Positions 41,366-51,672 of a DNA stretch of 64,000 bases are shown here, in pieces (the first letter of the stretch is position 1; each line of letters begins with the position of its first letter). Below the pieces are notes generated by a model that saw nothing but the letters and a program-made list of their open reading frames with translations, had not been told where the DNA came from and searched no databases. A program made the translations under genes and the position numbers. The DNA lies in the NCBI GenBank assembly GCA_901456055.1, contig CABDWT010000004.1, forward strand, positions 62,001-126,000, read 5' to 3'. The DNA is from Phytobacter ursingii (GTDB taxonomy: Bacteria; Pseudomonadota; Gammaproteobacteria; Enterobacterales; Enterobacteriaceae).

Positions 41366-42412
41366 CTATCCTTCTTCATTCAACAACAGCGTGTTTAGCT
41401 CGCTCAGTACCTGCTGTGGGGTAATGTCGATCAGGCTCTGGTGATAGCCTTCGGCCGCATCGCCTTTGCGTACTTTGTGATAGCCGGTAATCAGGCGAAT
41501 CACCCGTGCTTTGTGCGATAGCGGCGGGGTGAAATCCGGGCTGCTGGGCCCATAAAGTGCGACCAGCGGGCGATTAAGTGCGGCGGCAACATGCATCAGG
41601 CCTGAGTCATTGCTGACGACCGCTTTACAGGAGGCGAGAAGAATGACCGCCTGCTCCAGTTGGGTTTCCCCGGCCAGATTGCGGCACCAGGCCTGCTGTT
41701 CAACGCTGAGTGTCGCGAGAATTTGATTGCCTGCGTCGTGATCTTTCGCCGAGCCAAACAGCACAATCTGAAAGCCTTCGTCGATCAGCTGTTTTGCCAG
41801 TTCCGCATAGTGATAGTGTGGCCAGCGCTTGGCCGGGCCAAACTCAGCGCCGGGGCAAAAACCAATCAATGGACGCTCTGCTGAGAGGCTAAAGGCAGCG
41901 CAGGTCTGGGCTTTTTCGCCCTCATTCACCTGCAACTGCGGCCACAGTAGCGGCTGCGGCAAATCTTTTGCCGACGCCATCACGCCTTTATCGTAGGCCA
42001 GTGCCACATAGCGTTCGACCATCAGCGGCCAGGCCTGCTTGTCTAAAACGCGAACATCGTTCAGTAAGCCGTAGCGCATTTCGCCGCGCCAGCCGGTACG
42101 GCGAGGCACTTTGGCAAAGAAGGGTACCAGCGCCGATTTAAAGGAATTTGGCAGGACATATGCCCTGTCATAGCGTTTTTCGCGCAGGCTGTGACCCAGC
42201 CTACGGCGTTCGCCAAGTTCCAGCGCCCCGTGGCCGAGCGGCATCGGGATCGCCTCGTTGACTTCCGGCATCCGCGATAACAGCGGACGGCACCACGCAG
42301 GTGCCATCACGTCGATTATCGCCTGGGGATAGCGCGCCTTGAGCGTGCGATAGAGACTTTGCGACATCATCATGTCGCCCACCCATGACGGGCCTATCAC
42401 CAAAATTTTCAT
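41366..42412 (-). CDS. waaF: LPS heptosyltransferase II WaaF
   Basis: A 348-residue GT9 enzyme that adds the second heptose. It has ILVIGPSWVGDMMMSQSL at the start and SNDSGLMHVAAALN with ALYGPSSP near the end. Start at 42412. The ribosome-binding site AAGGATGAAGTGA is the end of an ERIC-like element that lies between hldD and waaF. It is in the hldD-waaF-waaC unit. Confidence 0.95.
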   Translation of the reverse strand: MKILVIGPSWVGDMMMSQSLYRTLKARYPQAIIDVMAPAWCRPLLSRMPEVNEAIPMPLGHGALELGERRRLGHSLREKRYDRAYVLPNSFKSALVPFFAKVPRRTGWRGEMRYGLLNDVRVLDKQAWPLMVERYVALAYDKGVMASAKDLPQPLLWPQLQVNEGEKAQTCAAFSLSAERPLIGFCPGAEFGPAKRWPHYHYAELAKQLIDEGFQIVLFGSAKDHDAGNQILATLSVEQQAWCRNLAGETQLEQAVILLASCKAVVSNDSGLMHVAAALNRPLVALYGPSSPDFTPPLSHKARVIRLITGYHKVRKGDAAEGYHQSLIDITPQQVLSELNTLLLNEEG

Positions 42413-42535
42413 TCACTTCATCCTTCAAGCTGTCTCTGCGTTGGCTGCCTTTGTTCACCCCAGTCACAAAGTAATTCTATGCTCCCGGGGACTCACTCAG
42501 TTGCCGCCTTGATACCGCTTAATGATTTTATGAAT
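42413..42535. repeat. ERIC-like element between hldD and waaF
   Basis: It has the ERIC core CACCCCAGTCAC...CTCCCGGGGACTCAC, and ends with CATTCA (42410-42415, overlapping the waaF start) and TGAATG (42531-42536, overlapping the hldD end). It seems to provide the waaF ribosome-binding site and the last hldD codons. Confidence 0.75.
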
Positions 42536-43472
42536 GGGCGCCGTTATCGCGGTTCAGCCAGGCCATATATTCCGTTACGCCTTCGGCAACGGTTTTGAAC
42601 GGCTTGTCATAGCCCGCGGCACGCAGGTTGGTTAAATCAGCCTGGGTGAATGCCTGATAGCGGCCTTTCAGTTTATCCGGGAACGGAATGTATTCGATGC
42701 TGCCTTTTTTGTGGAACGCCAGCGTGGCATCGGCCACGGCCTGGAAAGATTCCGCCCGGCCTGTGCCGAGGTTGAAAATGCCGGATACGCCGTTTTCCCA
42801 GAACCACAGGTTGACTGCCGCCACATCGCCTACATAGACGAAGTCGCGCTTGAAGCTGTCGCTGCCTTCAAACAGTTTCGGGCTTTCACCATTATTCAAC
42901 TGGGTGTTGAGGTGGAATGCCACGCTCGCCATGCTGCCTTTGTGACCTTCGCGCGGACCGTAGACATTGAAATAGCGGAAACCGACAACCGGAGAGTTCG
43001 CTTCCGGCAGGATCTGACGGACATATTCATCAAACAGGAATTTGGAGTAACCGTAGACGTTCAGCGGTTTCTCATATTCGCGGGATTCGATAAAGTCGCT
43101 GGTGCGTCCGCCGTAGGTAGCCGCAGAAGAGGCATACAGGAACGGGATTTCACGCTCCAGGCAGTAGTGCAGCACCTCTTTGGAGTACTGATAGTTGTTA
43201 TCCATCATGTACTTGCCATCCCACTCGGTGGTGGACGAGCAGGCGCCTTCGTGGAAAATAGCCTCGATATCGCCGAATTCTTCACCCGCCATAATCTGGA
43301 TAAGGAAGTCTTCTTTGTCCATGTAATCGGCAATATCCAGATCCACCAGGTTCGCAAACTTGGTGCCGTCTTTCAGATTGTCCACCACCAGAATGTCGGT
43401 GATGCCTTTATCATTCAGGGCTTTAACGATATTGCTGCCAATAAAACCCGCGCCGCCGGTAACGATAATCAT
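42528..43472 (-). CDS. hldD: ADP-L-glycero-D-manno-heptose 6-epimerase
   Basis: A 314-residue SDR-family epimerase that makes the heptose donor for the LPS inner core. It has the NADP motif [21 protein letters not shown] (catalytic Ser) and YGYSKFLFD (Tyr-x3-Lys). ATG at 43472 (MIIVTGG) has AAGG upstream. E. coli HldD is 310 residues and ends NRDA, but here the end is NRDNGAHS, the last codons being in the ERIC terminus. It is divergent from kbl. Confidence 0.96.
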   Translation of the reverse strand: MIIVTGGAGFIGSNIVKALNDKGITDILVVDNLKDGTKFANLVDLDIADYMDKEDFLIQIMAGEEFGDIEAIFHEGACSSTTEWDGKYMMDNNYQYSKEVLHYCLEREIPFLYASSAATYGGRTSDFIESREYEKPLNVYGYSKFLFDEYVRQILPEANSPVVGFRYFNVYGPREGHKGSMASVAFHLNTQLNNGESPKLFEGSDSFKRDFVYVGDVAAVNLWFWENGVSGIFNLGTGRAESFQAVADATLAFHKKGSIEYIPFPDKLKGRYQAFTQADLTNLRAAGYDKPFKTVAEGVTEYMAWLNRDNGAHS

Positions 43473-43688
43473 AACTATGACCTTTGAATTGTGGAGCTCC
43501 GAGACTATCTCAGACACTAATGATTCTTATCATACCATCTCATTGCCAGCCCGACAGCCATTGACGGACAGGGCATAATCTTACACGTGATTTATGCTAC
43601 AAAATGTGCAACAGGTGATGCGTCATCTCGTATCAACGTATAGCTTTGGGTAATATGTGCCGAAATTTGCCCAGTCTGGAGAATTGCG
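43473..43688. promoter_or_regulatory. Divergent hldD/kbl intergenic region
   Basis: A 216-bp gap, AT-rich, that must hold both promoters. A good RBS (CTGGAG) lies about 8-13 bases before kbl. No palindromic operator stood out. Confidence 0.45.
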
Positions 43689-44885
43689 ATGCGTGGGGAT
43701 TTTTACAAGCAGTTAACGAGCGACCTGGAGACCGCACGTGCGGAAGGGTTGTTTAAAGAAGAACGCATTATCACGTCGGCCCAGCAGGCTGATATCACCG
43801 TGGCGAATGGAAGCCATGTCATTAACTTCTGCGCCAATAACTACCTGGGGCTGGCCAACCATCCTGAATTGATTGCCGCCGCGAAAGCGGGAATGGACAG
43901 CCACGGGTTCGGCATGGCCTCTGTACGTTTTATCTGCGGCACGCAGGACAGCCACAAGCAGCTTGAAAAGAAACTTGCTGAGTTCCTCGGTATGGAGGAT
44001 GCGATCCTGTATTCCTCCTGTTTCGATGCCAACGGCGGTCTGTTCGAAACTCTGTTGGGCGCGGAAGATGCGATTATTTCCGATGCGCTGAACCATGCAT
44101 CGATCATTGACGGCGTACGTTTGTGTAAAGCGAAGCGTTTCCGCTATGCCAATAACGACATGCAGGAGCTGGAAGCGCGTCTGAAAGAGGCTCGCGAAGC
44201 CGGCGCTCGCCATGTCCTGATTGCCACCGATGGCGTCTTCTCGATGGACGGTGTGATTGCCAACCTGAAAGGGGTCTGCGACCTGGCGGACAAGTACGAT
44301 GCGCTGGTCATGGTCGATGATTCCCACGCGGTAGGGTTTGTCGGCGATAACGGTCGTGGCTCGCACGAGTACTGCGACGTCATGGGCCGTGTGGACATCA
44401 TCACTGGTACGCTGGGTAAAGCGCTTGGCGGCGCGTCTGGCGGCTATACCGCAGCGCGTAAAGAAGTCGTCGAGTGGCTGCGTCAGCGCTCACGCCCGTA
44501 TCTGTTCTCCAACTCGCTGGCGCCAGCGATTGTCGCTGCCTCCATTAAAGTGCTGGAGATGGTGGAAGCGGGGAGCGCGCTGCGCGACCGTCTGTGGTCT
44601 AACGCACGTCTGTTCCGTGAAAAAATGAGTGCGGCAGGTTTTACCCTGGCAGGCGCCGATCACGCCATCATTCCGGTGATGCTGGGGGATGCGGTGGTGG
44701 CACAGAATTTTGCCCGCGAGTTGCAAAAAGAGGGGATTTACGTGACCGGCTTCTTCTTCCCGGTAGTGCCAAAAGGCCAGGCACGTATTCGTACCCAAAT
44801 GTCTGCCGCTCATACCCCTGAGCAAATCGAACGTGCGGTGGATGCCTTTACCCGCATCGGTAAACAACTGGGCGTCATTGCCTGA
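43689..44885 (+). CDS. kbl: 2-amino-3-ketobutyrate CoA ligase
   Basis: A 398-residue PLP-dependent enzyme of the alpha-oxoamine synthase family, which splits 2-amino-3-ketobutyrate with CoA into glycine and acetyl-CoA. The PLP lysine is in [11 protein letters not shown] (about residue 244), with [10 protein letters not shown] before it. It works with Tdh, encoded nine bases downstream, in threonine breakdown. Confidence 0.97.
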   Translation: MRGDFYKQLTSDLETARAEGLFKEERIITSAQQADITVANGSHVINFCANNYLGLANHPELIAAAKAGMDSHGFGMASVRFICGTQDSHKQLEKKLAEFLGMEDAILYSSCFDANGGLFETLLGAEDAIISDALNHASIIDGVRLCKAKRFRYANNDMQELEARLKEAREAGARHVLIATDGVFSMDGVIANLKGVCDLADKYDALVMVDDSHAVGFVGDNGRGSHEYCDVMGRVDIITGTLGKALGGASGGYTAARKEVVEWLRQRSRPYLFSNSLAPAIVAASIKVLEMVEAGSALRDRLWSNARLFREKMSAAGFTLAGADHAIIPVMLGDAVVAQNFARELQKEGIYVTGFFFPVVPKGQARIRTQMSAAHTPEQIERAVDAFTRIGKQLGVIA

Positions 44886-44894
44886 GGACGTAAG

Positions 44895-45920
44895 ATGAAA
44901 GCGCTATCTAAGCTGAAAGCGGAAGAAGGCATCTGGATGACCGATGTGCCGGCTCCGGAAATCGGCCATAACGACCTGCTGATTAAAATTCGCAAAACCG
45001 CTATTTGCGGTACCGATGTGCATATCTATAACTGGGATGAATGGTCGCAAAAAACGATCCCGGTACCGATGGTGGTCGGGCACGAGTACGTTGGCGAAGT
45101 GGTAGGCATCGGCCAGGAAGTGAAGGGTTTTAAAATCGGCGACCGCGTTTCCGGTGAAGGCCACATTACCTGCGGTCATTGTCGTAATTGCCGCGCGGGT
45201 CGTACGCACCTGTGCCGCAATACCGTGGGTGTCGGCGTCAATCGCCCGGGCTGTTTTGCTGAATATCTGGTTATTCCCGCGTTCAACGCGTTCAAAATTC
45301 CGGATAACATTTCCGACGACCTGGCTTCTATTTTCGATCCGTTCGGCAATGCGGTTCACACCGCGCTCTCCTTCGACCTGGTCGGGGAAGACGTGCTGGT
45401 CTCCGGCGCTGGCCCGATTGGTATTATGGCGGCGGCGGTGGCAAAACACGTTGGCGCGCGCCATGTGGTTATCACTGACGTGAATGAATACCGTCTGGAG
45501 CTGGCGCGTAAAATGGGCGTTACCCGCGCAGTGAACGTGGCGAAAGAGAACCTGTCCGATGTGATGGCCGGGCTGGGAATGACAGAAGGTTTTGATGTTG
45601 GGCTGGAAATGTCCGGCGCGCCGCCAGCCTTCCGTACCATGCTCGATACCATGAACCACGGCGGTCGTATTGCGATGCTCGGTATTCCACCGTCTGATAT
45701 GGCAATCGACTGGAATAAAGTGATCTTCAAGGGTCTCTTTATTAAAGGTATCTATGGCCGTGAAATGTTTGAAACCTGGTACAAAATGGCGGCACTCATT
45801 CAGTCCGGACTGGATTTGTCCCCTATTATCACTCACCGTTTCGGCATTGATGACTTCCAGAAAGGATTTGATGCGATGCGTTCTGGTCAGTCTGGTAAGG
45901 TAATCCTTAGCTGGAACTAA
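44895..45920 (+). CDS. tdh: L-threonine 3-dehydrogenase
   Basis: A 341-residue zinc-containing MDR dehydrogenase that oxidises threonine to 2-amino-3-ketobutyrate. It has ICGTDVHIY with the catalytic Cys, GHEYVGEV, a structural-zinc loop with four Cys ([15 protein letters not shown]) and the NAD fold GAGPIGIM. It ends in a clear terminator. Confidence 0.97.
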   Translation: MKALSKLKAEEGIWMTDVPAPEIGHNDLLIKIRKTAICGTDVHIYNWDEWSQKTIPVPMVVGHEYVGEVVGIGQEVKGFKIGDRVSGEGHITCGHCRNCRAGRTHLCRNTVGVGVNRPGCFAEYLVIPAFNAFKIPDNISDDLASIFDPFGNAVHTALSFDLVGEDVLVSGAGPIGIMAAAVAKHVGARHVVITDVNEYRLELARKMGVTRAVNVAKENLSDVMAGLGMTEGFDVGLEMSGAPPAFRTMLDTMNHGGRIAMLGIPPSDMAIDWNKVIFKGLFIKGIYGREMFETWYKMAALIQSGLDLSPIITHRFGIDDFQKGFDAMRSGQSGKVILSWN

Positions 45921-45924
45921 AAAT

Positions 45925-45950
45925 AAAGACGCCTGCGGGCGTCTTTCTCT
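45925..45950 (+). terminator. Terminator of kbl-tdh
   Basis: A perfect 9-bp stem AAAGACGCC / GGCGTCTTT with a TGCG loop, followed by a T-rich run, five bases after the tdh stop. Confidence 0.88.
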
Positions 45951-46068
45951 TATTCCTTTCCTGTTTCCACCTTTCAATCGCACAAATGGCACAATTTCCG
46001 TAACAGTGTTCTACATTAGAAAGTAAAGTTCGTTGACGATCCGTTTAACCTTTTCAGTGCGGCTAATT

Positions 46069-46875
46069 ATGTTCAAACTTTCGGTGTGTCTGTTAACCTG
46101 CAATTCCGCTCGCTTATTACGGGATGTGCTCCCGCCACTGCTTAAAATCGCGGATGATTTTGTGGTTCTGGATTCCGGCAGTACAGACGCGACGCTGGAT
46201 ATTTGTCGGGAATATGATCTTCATGTTCATTATCATCCATATGCGATGCATGGCGCGCAGATGAACCACGCAACCAGCCTGGCTGCGTATGACTGGGTGC
46301 TCTGTATGGACAGTGATGAAATTCTTGATGAGCAGACGGTAAATTTTATTCTGCAGCTAAAAGCCGGTGAGGAGCCGAGTGCCGATCAGGCATGGCGTTT
46401 GCCGCGTTACTGGTATGTGCTGGGCGAACAAACTCGCACGATATATCCTATATCTTCACCTGATTTCCCTGTGCGCTTATATAATCGCCGCAAGGCGCGG
46501 TTTAACAATCGCGCCGTCGATGATCAGGTGGAAGGTTATTCGACATCGACAAAAATACCGGGGCATGTGCGCCACGATACGTTTTATTCACTGCATGAAG
46601 TATTCAGTAAACTTAATAGCTACACCACGAGGCTGGTGAAATATCAGAAAATCCGTCCATCAATTGGCCGTGGAATTATCAGCGCCATTGGTGCGTTCTT
46701 TAAATGGTATTTATTTAGCGGCGCGTGGCGAAACGGCAAAGTGGGCGCGGTGACGGGTTTATATGCCACCTTGTACAGTTTTCTTAAATATTTCAAGGCC
46801 TGGTATGCCCACAATGGCCACAACGATGAAAAAAACGTTGTGGCAGAAGAAAAGAAAAACACCCGCACAGTTTAG
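46069..46875 (+). CDS. GT2 glycosyltransferase, WaaE-like
   Basis: A 268-residue GT2-family transferase of the WaaE/KdtX type, a diverged relative of the waaE product in this window. It has VLDSGSTDATLDI, the DSDE metal motif (about residue 85) and a C-terminal aromatic/basic region with KWYLFSGAWRNGK. I chose ATG 46069 (MFKLSVCLL); upstream in-frame starts have no better RBS. It occupies the position of E. coli waaH/yibD between tdh and yibQ. Substrate unknown; probably an envelope sugar. Confidence 0.75.
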   Translation: MFKLSVCLLTCNSARLLRDVLPPLLKIADDFVVLDSGSTDATLDICREYDLHVHYHPYAMHGAQMNHATSLAAYDWVLCMDSDEILDEQTVNFILQLKAGEEPSADQAWRLPRYWYVLGEQTRTIYPISSPDFPVRLYNRRKARFNNRAVDDQVEGYSTSTKIPGHVRHDTFYSLHEVFSKLNSYTTRLVKYQKIRPSIGRGIISAIGAFFKWYLFSGAWRNGKVGAVTGLYATLYSFLKYFKAWYAHNGHNDEKNVVAEEKKNTRTV

Positions 46876-46885
46876 GGGTGTTTTT
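46855..46885. terminator. Bidirectional terminator in overlapping gene ends
   Basis: A perfect inverted repeat AAAAACACCC / GGGTGTTTTT with an 11-base loop spans the stop codons of the convergent GT2 gene and yibQ, which overlap by four bases. Confidence 0.8.
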
Positions 46886-47807
46886 TCCCCCAGCCTTGCC
46901 ATTCATTTGTGACATATTTCACCAGCGTACTCTCACTGATGCTGTCCTTCACAACTGTAAAGAAACGGCTGGCATTGACGGGCTCTGGTTTATGTGGCGC
47001 TTTGCACAACGTCACGCCCCGGAACGGGTTACGCGGTGGCTGATTATGTGGCAGCGCCTGGCCCGGCGTTGAGCTATCTGTCTGCGGCTCATTCAGCAGG
47101 CTTCCCGCGCGAACCAAAGTGATATCCGCAGGCAGGTTATAGAGCATCTGCTGCAGTACGCGCACCGTTGTCGGATGCGGGTGGCCGATAGCAATCGCAG
47201 AACCGCTACGGCGCGCCAGATCGATGGCTCGATTAAACTGATAGCGAATGTCGCTCTCGTTTTGCGTGTCATCAAGAAACACTTTGCGTTTAATAACCTT
47301 CACGCCGGTACCGCTCGCGGCGCGCATCGCCTGGCTGTTGCCGATGGTCATGCTGTCCAGAAAGTAAAGATCGTAATGCCCCAGAACCTGCATCACCTTC
47401 TGCATGCCAAACAGGCTGGAGGTCATGGCACTGCCCATATGGTTGTTTAACCCGGTGGCATAGGGCACTTTACTGACCGCATCGCTGATGATGCGCTCAA
47501 TCTCCGCGCTGCTCATATCCGGGCGCAGGGTATCTTTTTCCAGCGGCTGTTTGCTTAAGGGGGCCATGGGCAGGTGGATCAGCACCTCATGCCCGGCGTT
47601 ATGGGCTTTGGTGGCCATCTCTTTTGCGTGCGGCGCGTTTGGCAGCACGGCAACGGTGACTGTCGCAGGCATGGCGATAACCTGATTTTCGGTCTGTGGG
47701 CGATAGCCGAAATCATCAACAACAATGGCGAGTTTGCCGGCAAACGCTGGCACGGAAAAAGCCAGCATGCTGGCAACGACAACAACAACGCGACGAAATT
47801 GAAGCAA
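46872..47807 (-). CDS. yibQ: Divergent polysaccharide deacetylase YibQ
   Basis: A 311-residue periplasmic protein. Signal peptide 1-23 (hydrophobic VVVVVASMLAFSV, cleavage after AFA). It has the divergent deacetylase pattern: IVVDDFGYR near 28 with Asp pair, HLPMAP and GLNNHMGSAMT with His. Enzyme activity is not established. It lies three bases after envC, in the gpmM-envC-yibQ order of E. coli. Confidence 0.88.
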   Translation of the reverse strand: MLQFRRVVVVVASMLAFSVPAFAGKLAIVVDDFGYRPQTENQVIAMPATVTVAVLPNAPHAKEMATKAHNAGHEVLIHLPMAPLSKQPLEKDTLRPDMSSAEIERIISDAVSKVPYATGLNNHMGSAMTSSLFGMQKVMQVLGHYDLYFLDSMTIGNSQAMRAASGTGVKVIKRKVFLDDTQNESDIRYQFNRAIDLARRSGSAIAIGHPHPTTVRVLQQMLYNLPADITLVRAGSLLNEPQTDSSTPGQALPHNQPPRNPFRGVTLCKAPHKPEPVNASRFFTVVKDSISESTLVKYVTNEWQGWGKKHP

Positions 47808-47810
47808 AAC

Positions 47811-49076
47811 TTATCTTCCCAACCACGGCTGTGGATTGACCGCCTGACCCTGGCGGCGAATTTCGAAATAAAGTGAAGGTCTACCCTGACCGCCACTGCT
47901 CCCGACAAGGGCTATCGGCTGACCGGCGCGGACTTGCGCGCCTACGCTCACCAGCGCGCTCTGGTTGTAGCCGTACAAACTCATATCGCCCTTGCCGTGT
48001 TCAACCACGACCACCAGGCCATATCCCTGCAGCCAGTCGGCGAGGATCACCCGCCCGTCGGCCACGGCTTTGACTTCGCTACCTTCAGACGCGCCGATAA
48101 CAATCCCTTTCCAACGTAGCTCACCCTGCAGCTGTTCGCCATAGCGATGTAGCAACGGACCGCGAACGGGCCAGAAAGCCTGGCCGGATGGCGCACCCAG
48201 CCCACCAGTACGGGACATCAGTGAACGTTCGCCTTCGGTCGGTTTGTAGGTGGTGCCTTTACGGGATGCATCTTGCTGTTTTTCACGTACGGCCTGCGCT
48301 TCGCGAGCTTCACGCTCGGCGCGCGCTTTGGCGGCGGCTTCGGCACGGGCCAGTCGATCGCGCAAGCGGGATTCGTTCGCGCGCAGTTCGCCTAACTGTT
48401 GCTGCCCTTCCTGGATAGATGACTCCAGCCCGGCGAGCGTTTTCTTACGTTCGCTGAGTGCTTGTTCCAGTTTCGCCTGCTGTGCTTTTTGTTCATACAT
48501 CAGCGTTTGCTGCTGGCTCTGCTTCTCTTCCAGCTCCGCCTTCTGCGTGGCAACTTCTTCGCGCGTTTGCTTGAGTTGCGCGATAGTCTCCTGCCGGGCC
48601 TGATTGAGATAGCCAAAGTAGGCCTGCAGGCGTTGCCCGCGTTGGGTTTCTTCGCCACTGAGAATCAACTGAACGCCAGTATGTTGGCCCTGGCGGAACG
48701 CGGCATCCAGCTGGGCAGCCAGATTATGCTCTTGCGTCGCTTTCTGTTTTTCCAGTTTGGCAATGGATGCGTTCATGGCATCGATTTGCTTATTGAGCTG
48801 GGCGAGGATGTTCTGTGTTTCGCGCAGTTGCCGCGTGGCTGCGGAGATGGCGACTTCCTGCGCTTTGAGTTGCGCAAGCAGGCCGGAACGCTGCTGTTGC
48901 TGCTGGCGTACGTCGCGTTCTTTTGCGGCGATATCCGCCTGAATGGATTTTAACTGGTCGCGGTCATCCGCGTGGGCAGAAAAGGCGCACAACAATGCGC
49001 CAGCGCTAAAAGCGCTGGCGCAAAGCAAAGGCCTGACTGCGGCCAATGTGACAGAAAAAATCGCCTTTCCCCTCAT
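47811..49076 (-). CDS. envC: Murein hydrolase activator EnvC
   Basis: A 421-residue periplasmic activator of amidases AmiA and AmiB at the division site. Signal peptide to about 36 (CAFSAHA), a long coiled coil (about 40-275), and a C-terminal degenerate LytM domain (about 310-420) with SLYFEIR in place of the catalytic His-x-His motif, so it lacks zinc-hydrolase activity. It is recruited through FtsEX in E. coli. Length is close to the E. coli 419. Confidence 0.95.
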   Translation of the reverse strand: MRGKAIFSVTLAAVRPLLCASAFSAGALLCAFSAHADDRDQLKSIQADIAAKERDVRQQQQQRSGLLAQLKAQEVAISAATRQLRETQNILAQLNKQIDAMNASIAKLEKQKATQEHNLAAQLDAAFRQGQHTGVQLILSGEETQRGQRLQAYFGYLNQARQETIAQLKQTREEVATQKAELEEKQSQQQTLMYEQKAQQAKLEQALSERKKTLAGLESSIQEGQQQLGELRANESRLRDRLARAEAAAKARAEREAREAQAVREKQQDASRKGTTYKPTEGERSLMSRTGGLGAPSGQAFWPVRGPLLHRYGEQLQGELRWKGIVIGASEGSEVKAVADGRVILADWLQGYGLVVVVEHGKGDMSLYGYNQSALVSVGAQVRAGQPIALVGSSGGQGRPSLYFEIRRQGQAVNPQPWLGR

Positions 49077-49085
49077 GGGGAGCGA

Positions 49086-50630
49086 TTATTCCACGATGAA
49101 CAGCGGCTTACCAGTCATCTCTTTCGGGATTTCCATGCCCATCAGGGCCAACATGGTCGGTGCGATATCGGAAAGTTTGCCACCTTCGACCGCTTTCAGC
49201 GCTTTATAGCCAACGTAAATCAGCGGAACGGGCAGGTTAGTATGGGCAGTGTGCGCCTGGCCGGTTGCCGGATCACGCATCTGCTCAGCGTTACCGTGGT
49301 CGGCGGTGATCAGCAACTGACCCCCAACGGATTCCACCGCTTTGGTTACCTGCTCAATACAGTGATCCAGCGCTTCAACCGCTTTGATTGCCGCTTCCAT
49401 TACCCCGGTGTGACCGACCATGTCGCCGTTCGGGTAGTTACAAATGATGGTGTCGTACTTACCGCTGGTGATAGCGCCAACCAGTTTTTCTGTCAGCTCT
49501 GCGGAGCTCATTTCTGGCTGCAGATCGTATGTTGCCACTTTCGGAGAGTTAATCAGAATACGGTCTTCGCCCGGGAACGGCTCTTCAACACCACCGTTAA
49601 AGAAGAACGTCACGTGAGCATATTTTTCCGTTTCAGAGATACGCAACTGTGTTTTGTCTTTCTTCGCCATCCATTCGCCGAAGGTGTTCGCCAGGGAGGC
49701 TGGCGGGTATGCAACGGCGGTTTTGATGTCTGCGGCATATTCGGTCAGCATGACAAAATCGAGGTTCACCACTTTTTTCCGGGCGAAACCGTCGAAATCG
49801 CTGTTAACGAAGGCGCGGGTGATTTCGCGCGCGCGATCTGCACGGAAGTTCATGAAAATCAGCGCATCGCCGTTTTCCATTGCCGCATCGGCTTGACCTT
49901 CAGCGCGGATCACGGTGGCTTTCACAAATTCATCGTTTTCGTCGCGCGCATAGGCCGCAGCCAGACCTTCAACGGCGCTGGCAAACTGGAATTCGCCTTT
50001 TGCCAGTGTCATCAGGTCATAAGCTTGTTCTACGCGGTCCCAACGATTGTCGCGATCCATAGCGTAGTAACGGCCAATGATGGATGCCACACGGCCTTTG
50101 CCCAGCGCGGCGAATTTGTCTTCAAAACGTTTCAGTGAGGACTCAGCGCTACGCGGCGGCGTATCGCGACCATCCAGGAATGCGTGCAGGTAGATTTTTT
50201 CCGCACCGCGCTCAGCGGCCAGTTCGACCATGGCCAGGATGTGGTCTTCATGGCTGTGAACGCCGCCGGCAGACAGCAGGCCCATGATGTGAACGGCTTT
50301 GCCCGCAGCAACGGCTTTATCAACCGCGCCCGCCAGCACCGGATTGCTGAAAAAAGTGCGTTCTTTGATTTCAACATCCAGACGGGTCAAATCCTGATAC
50401 ACGATGCGGCCTGCACCCAGGTTGACGTGCCCCACTTCGGAGTTACCCATCTGGCGGTCTGGCAGACCGACTTCCAGACCAGAAGCGTCAATCAGAGTAT
50501 GCGGGCGTTTGGCCCACAAGGCGTCCATAACGGGAGTTTTTGCGCTGTAAATTGCGTTATCCTGCTGCTCTTCGCGATAGCCATAGCCATCCAGGATCAC
50601 CAGTACCATAGGTTTTTTAGAAACCGACAT
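49086..50630 (-). CDS. gpmM: 2,3-bisphosphoglycerate-independent phosphoglycerate mutase
   Basis: A 514-residue manganese enzyme of glycolysis, which interconverts 3- and 2-phosphoglycerate. It has [10 protein letters not shown] with the first metal Asp, GNSEVGHVN with the catalytic Ser, [21 protein letters not shown] and [13 protein letters not shown] 50630 (MSVSKKPMV) gives the E. coli length. It is nine bases before envC and divergent from yibN. Confidence 0.97.
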   Translation of the reverse strand: MSVSKKPMVLVILDGYGYREEQQDNAIYSAKTPVMDALWAKRPHTLIDASGLEVGLPDRQMGNSEVGHVNLGAGRIVYQDLTRLDVEIKERTFFSNPVLAGAVDKAVAAGKAVHIMGLLSAGGVHSHEDHILAMVELAAERGAEKIYLHAFLDGRDTPPRSAESSLKRFEDKFAALGKGRVASIIGRYYAMDRDNRWDRVEQAYDLMTLAKGEFQFASAVEGLAAAYARDENDEFVKATVIRAEGQADAAMENGDALIFMNFRADRAREITRAFVNSDFDGFARKKVVNLDFVMLTEYAADIKTAVAYPPASLANTFGEWMAKKDKTQLRISETEKYAHVTFFFNGGVEEPFPGEDRILINSPKVATYDLQPEMSSAELTEKLVGAITSGKYDTIICNYPNGDMVGHTGVMEAAIKAVEALDHCIEQVTKAVESVGGQLLITADHGNAEQMRDPATGQAHTAHTNLPVPLIYVGYKALKAVEGGKLSDIAPTMLALMGMEIPKEMTGKPLFIVE

Positions 50631-50875
50631 TGCGACAACCTCATGCTCAAAGACGAAAAATTTGCGTAATTTTACTACAGCTGAATCGATAAAATAGCCG
50701 CAGAAGATCAAAGAATACCGCCGCAGGCGGTGAGGATTTCGCGGCGTTGATGATTTTTTTTCGTAACAGTCCGCAGAAAATGCATTCCATTACGCTCGCT
50801 GGCTGTATTTGCTACACCGCACAGGTATACTCCTTTCCTGGTTTTTACTCACTGATTCGGGAGCTGTTACCCCCC

Positions 50876-51307
50876 ATGCAAGAAATTATGCAATTTGTTA
50901 GTCGCCACCCCGTACTTTGCCTCGCCTGGGTTGTATTACTGGGGGCGGTGCTGTTCATGACGTTCAAAAGTTTCGCATCGAAAGTGAAAGTGATCACCCG
51001 CGGTGAAGCGACACGTCTGATCAACAAAGAAGATGCTGTTGTTGTGGACTTGCGCCAGCGCGATGATTTCCGAAAAGGTCATATCGCAGGCTCCGTGAAT
51101 TTGCTGCCAACCGAAATCAAGGCCAATAATGTAGGTGAGCTTGAGAAACACAAAAGCAAACCGGTTATCGTCGTGGACGGCTCCGGGATGCAGGCTCAGG
51201 AACCTGCAAATGCGCTGATCAAGGCCGGTTTTGAGCAAGTTTTCGTGCTCAAAGAAGGCATCGCAGGCTGGAGCGGCGAGAATCTTCCGCTGGTACGCGG
51301 CAAGTAA
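50876..51307 (+). CDS. yibN: Rhodanese-like membrane protein YibN
   Basis: A 143-residue protein with one N-terminal membrane segment (about 13-30) and a cytoplasmic rhodanese domain (about 40-140). It has [18 protein letters not shown]. In the active-site loop after VVDGSG there is MQAQ and no cysteine, so sulfurtransferase chemistry looks lost in this strain; only the membrane segment has a Cys. ATG 50876 gives the E. coli length. First gene of yibN-grxC-secB-gpsA. Role unknown. Confidence 0.92.
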   Translation: MQEIMQFVSRHPVLCLAWVVLLGAVLFMTFKSFASKVKVITRGEATRLINKEDAVVVDLRQRDDFRKGHIAGSVNLLPTEIKANNVGELEKHKSKPVIVVDGSGMQAQEPANALIKAGFEQVFVLKEGIAGWSGENLPLVRGK

Positions 51308-51324
51308 TATTCAGAGGAACAGTC

Positions 51325-51576
51325 ATGGCCAATATTGAGATCTACACCAAAGCAACCTGCCCGTTTTGCCATCGCGCAAAAGCGCTGCTGAGCAGCAAAG
51401 GCGTTTCTTTTGAAGAACTGCCGATCGATGGCGACGCGGTTAAACGCGAAGAGATGATTAAACGTAGTGGCCGTACGACGGTACCGCAGATTTTTATTGA
51501 TGCACAGCACATTGGCGGCTGTGATGATTTATATGCGCTGGACGCGCGCGGTGGGCTCGATCCGCTGTTGCGTTAA
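51325..51576 (+). CDS. grxC: Glutaredoxin 3
   Basis: An 83-residue glutaredoxin, a glutathione-linked disulfide reductase. The active site is CPFC (residues 12-15) where most enterobacterial members have CPYC. Other landmarks are TVPQIFID and the GGCDDL motif for glutathione. It starts 17 bp after yibN and is 96 bp before secB. Confidence 0.96.
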   Translation: MANIEIYTKATCPFCHRAKALLSSKGVSFEELPIDGDAVKREEMIKRSGRTTVPQIFIDAQHIGGCDDLYALDARGGLDPLLR

Positions 51577-51672
51577 TGCATAGACGAAGTGATTCACGTT
51601 GCGTCAAGGCCGACAAACAGAGGCAGCCTGAAGAATAAAGCGTATTAAGGACAACACTTAAGGGTTTTAGAC

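Noticed and set aside
48972-50138. 388-residue ORF opposite gpmM/envC
   Set aside because: It overlaps two fully conserved genes on the other strand and has no recognisable motif.
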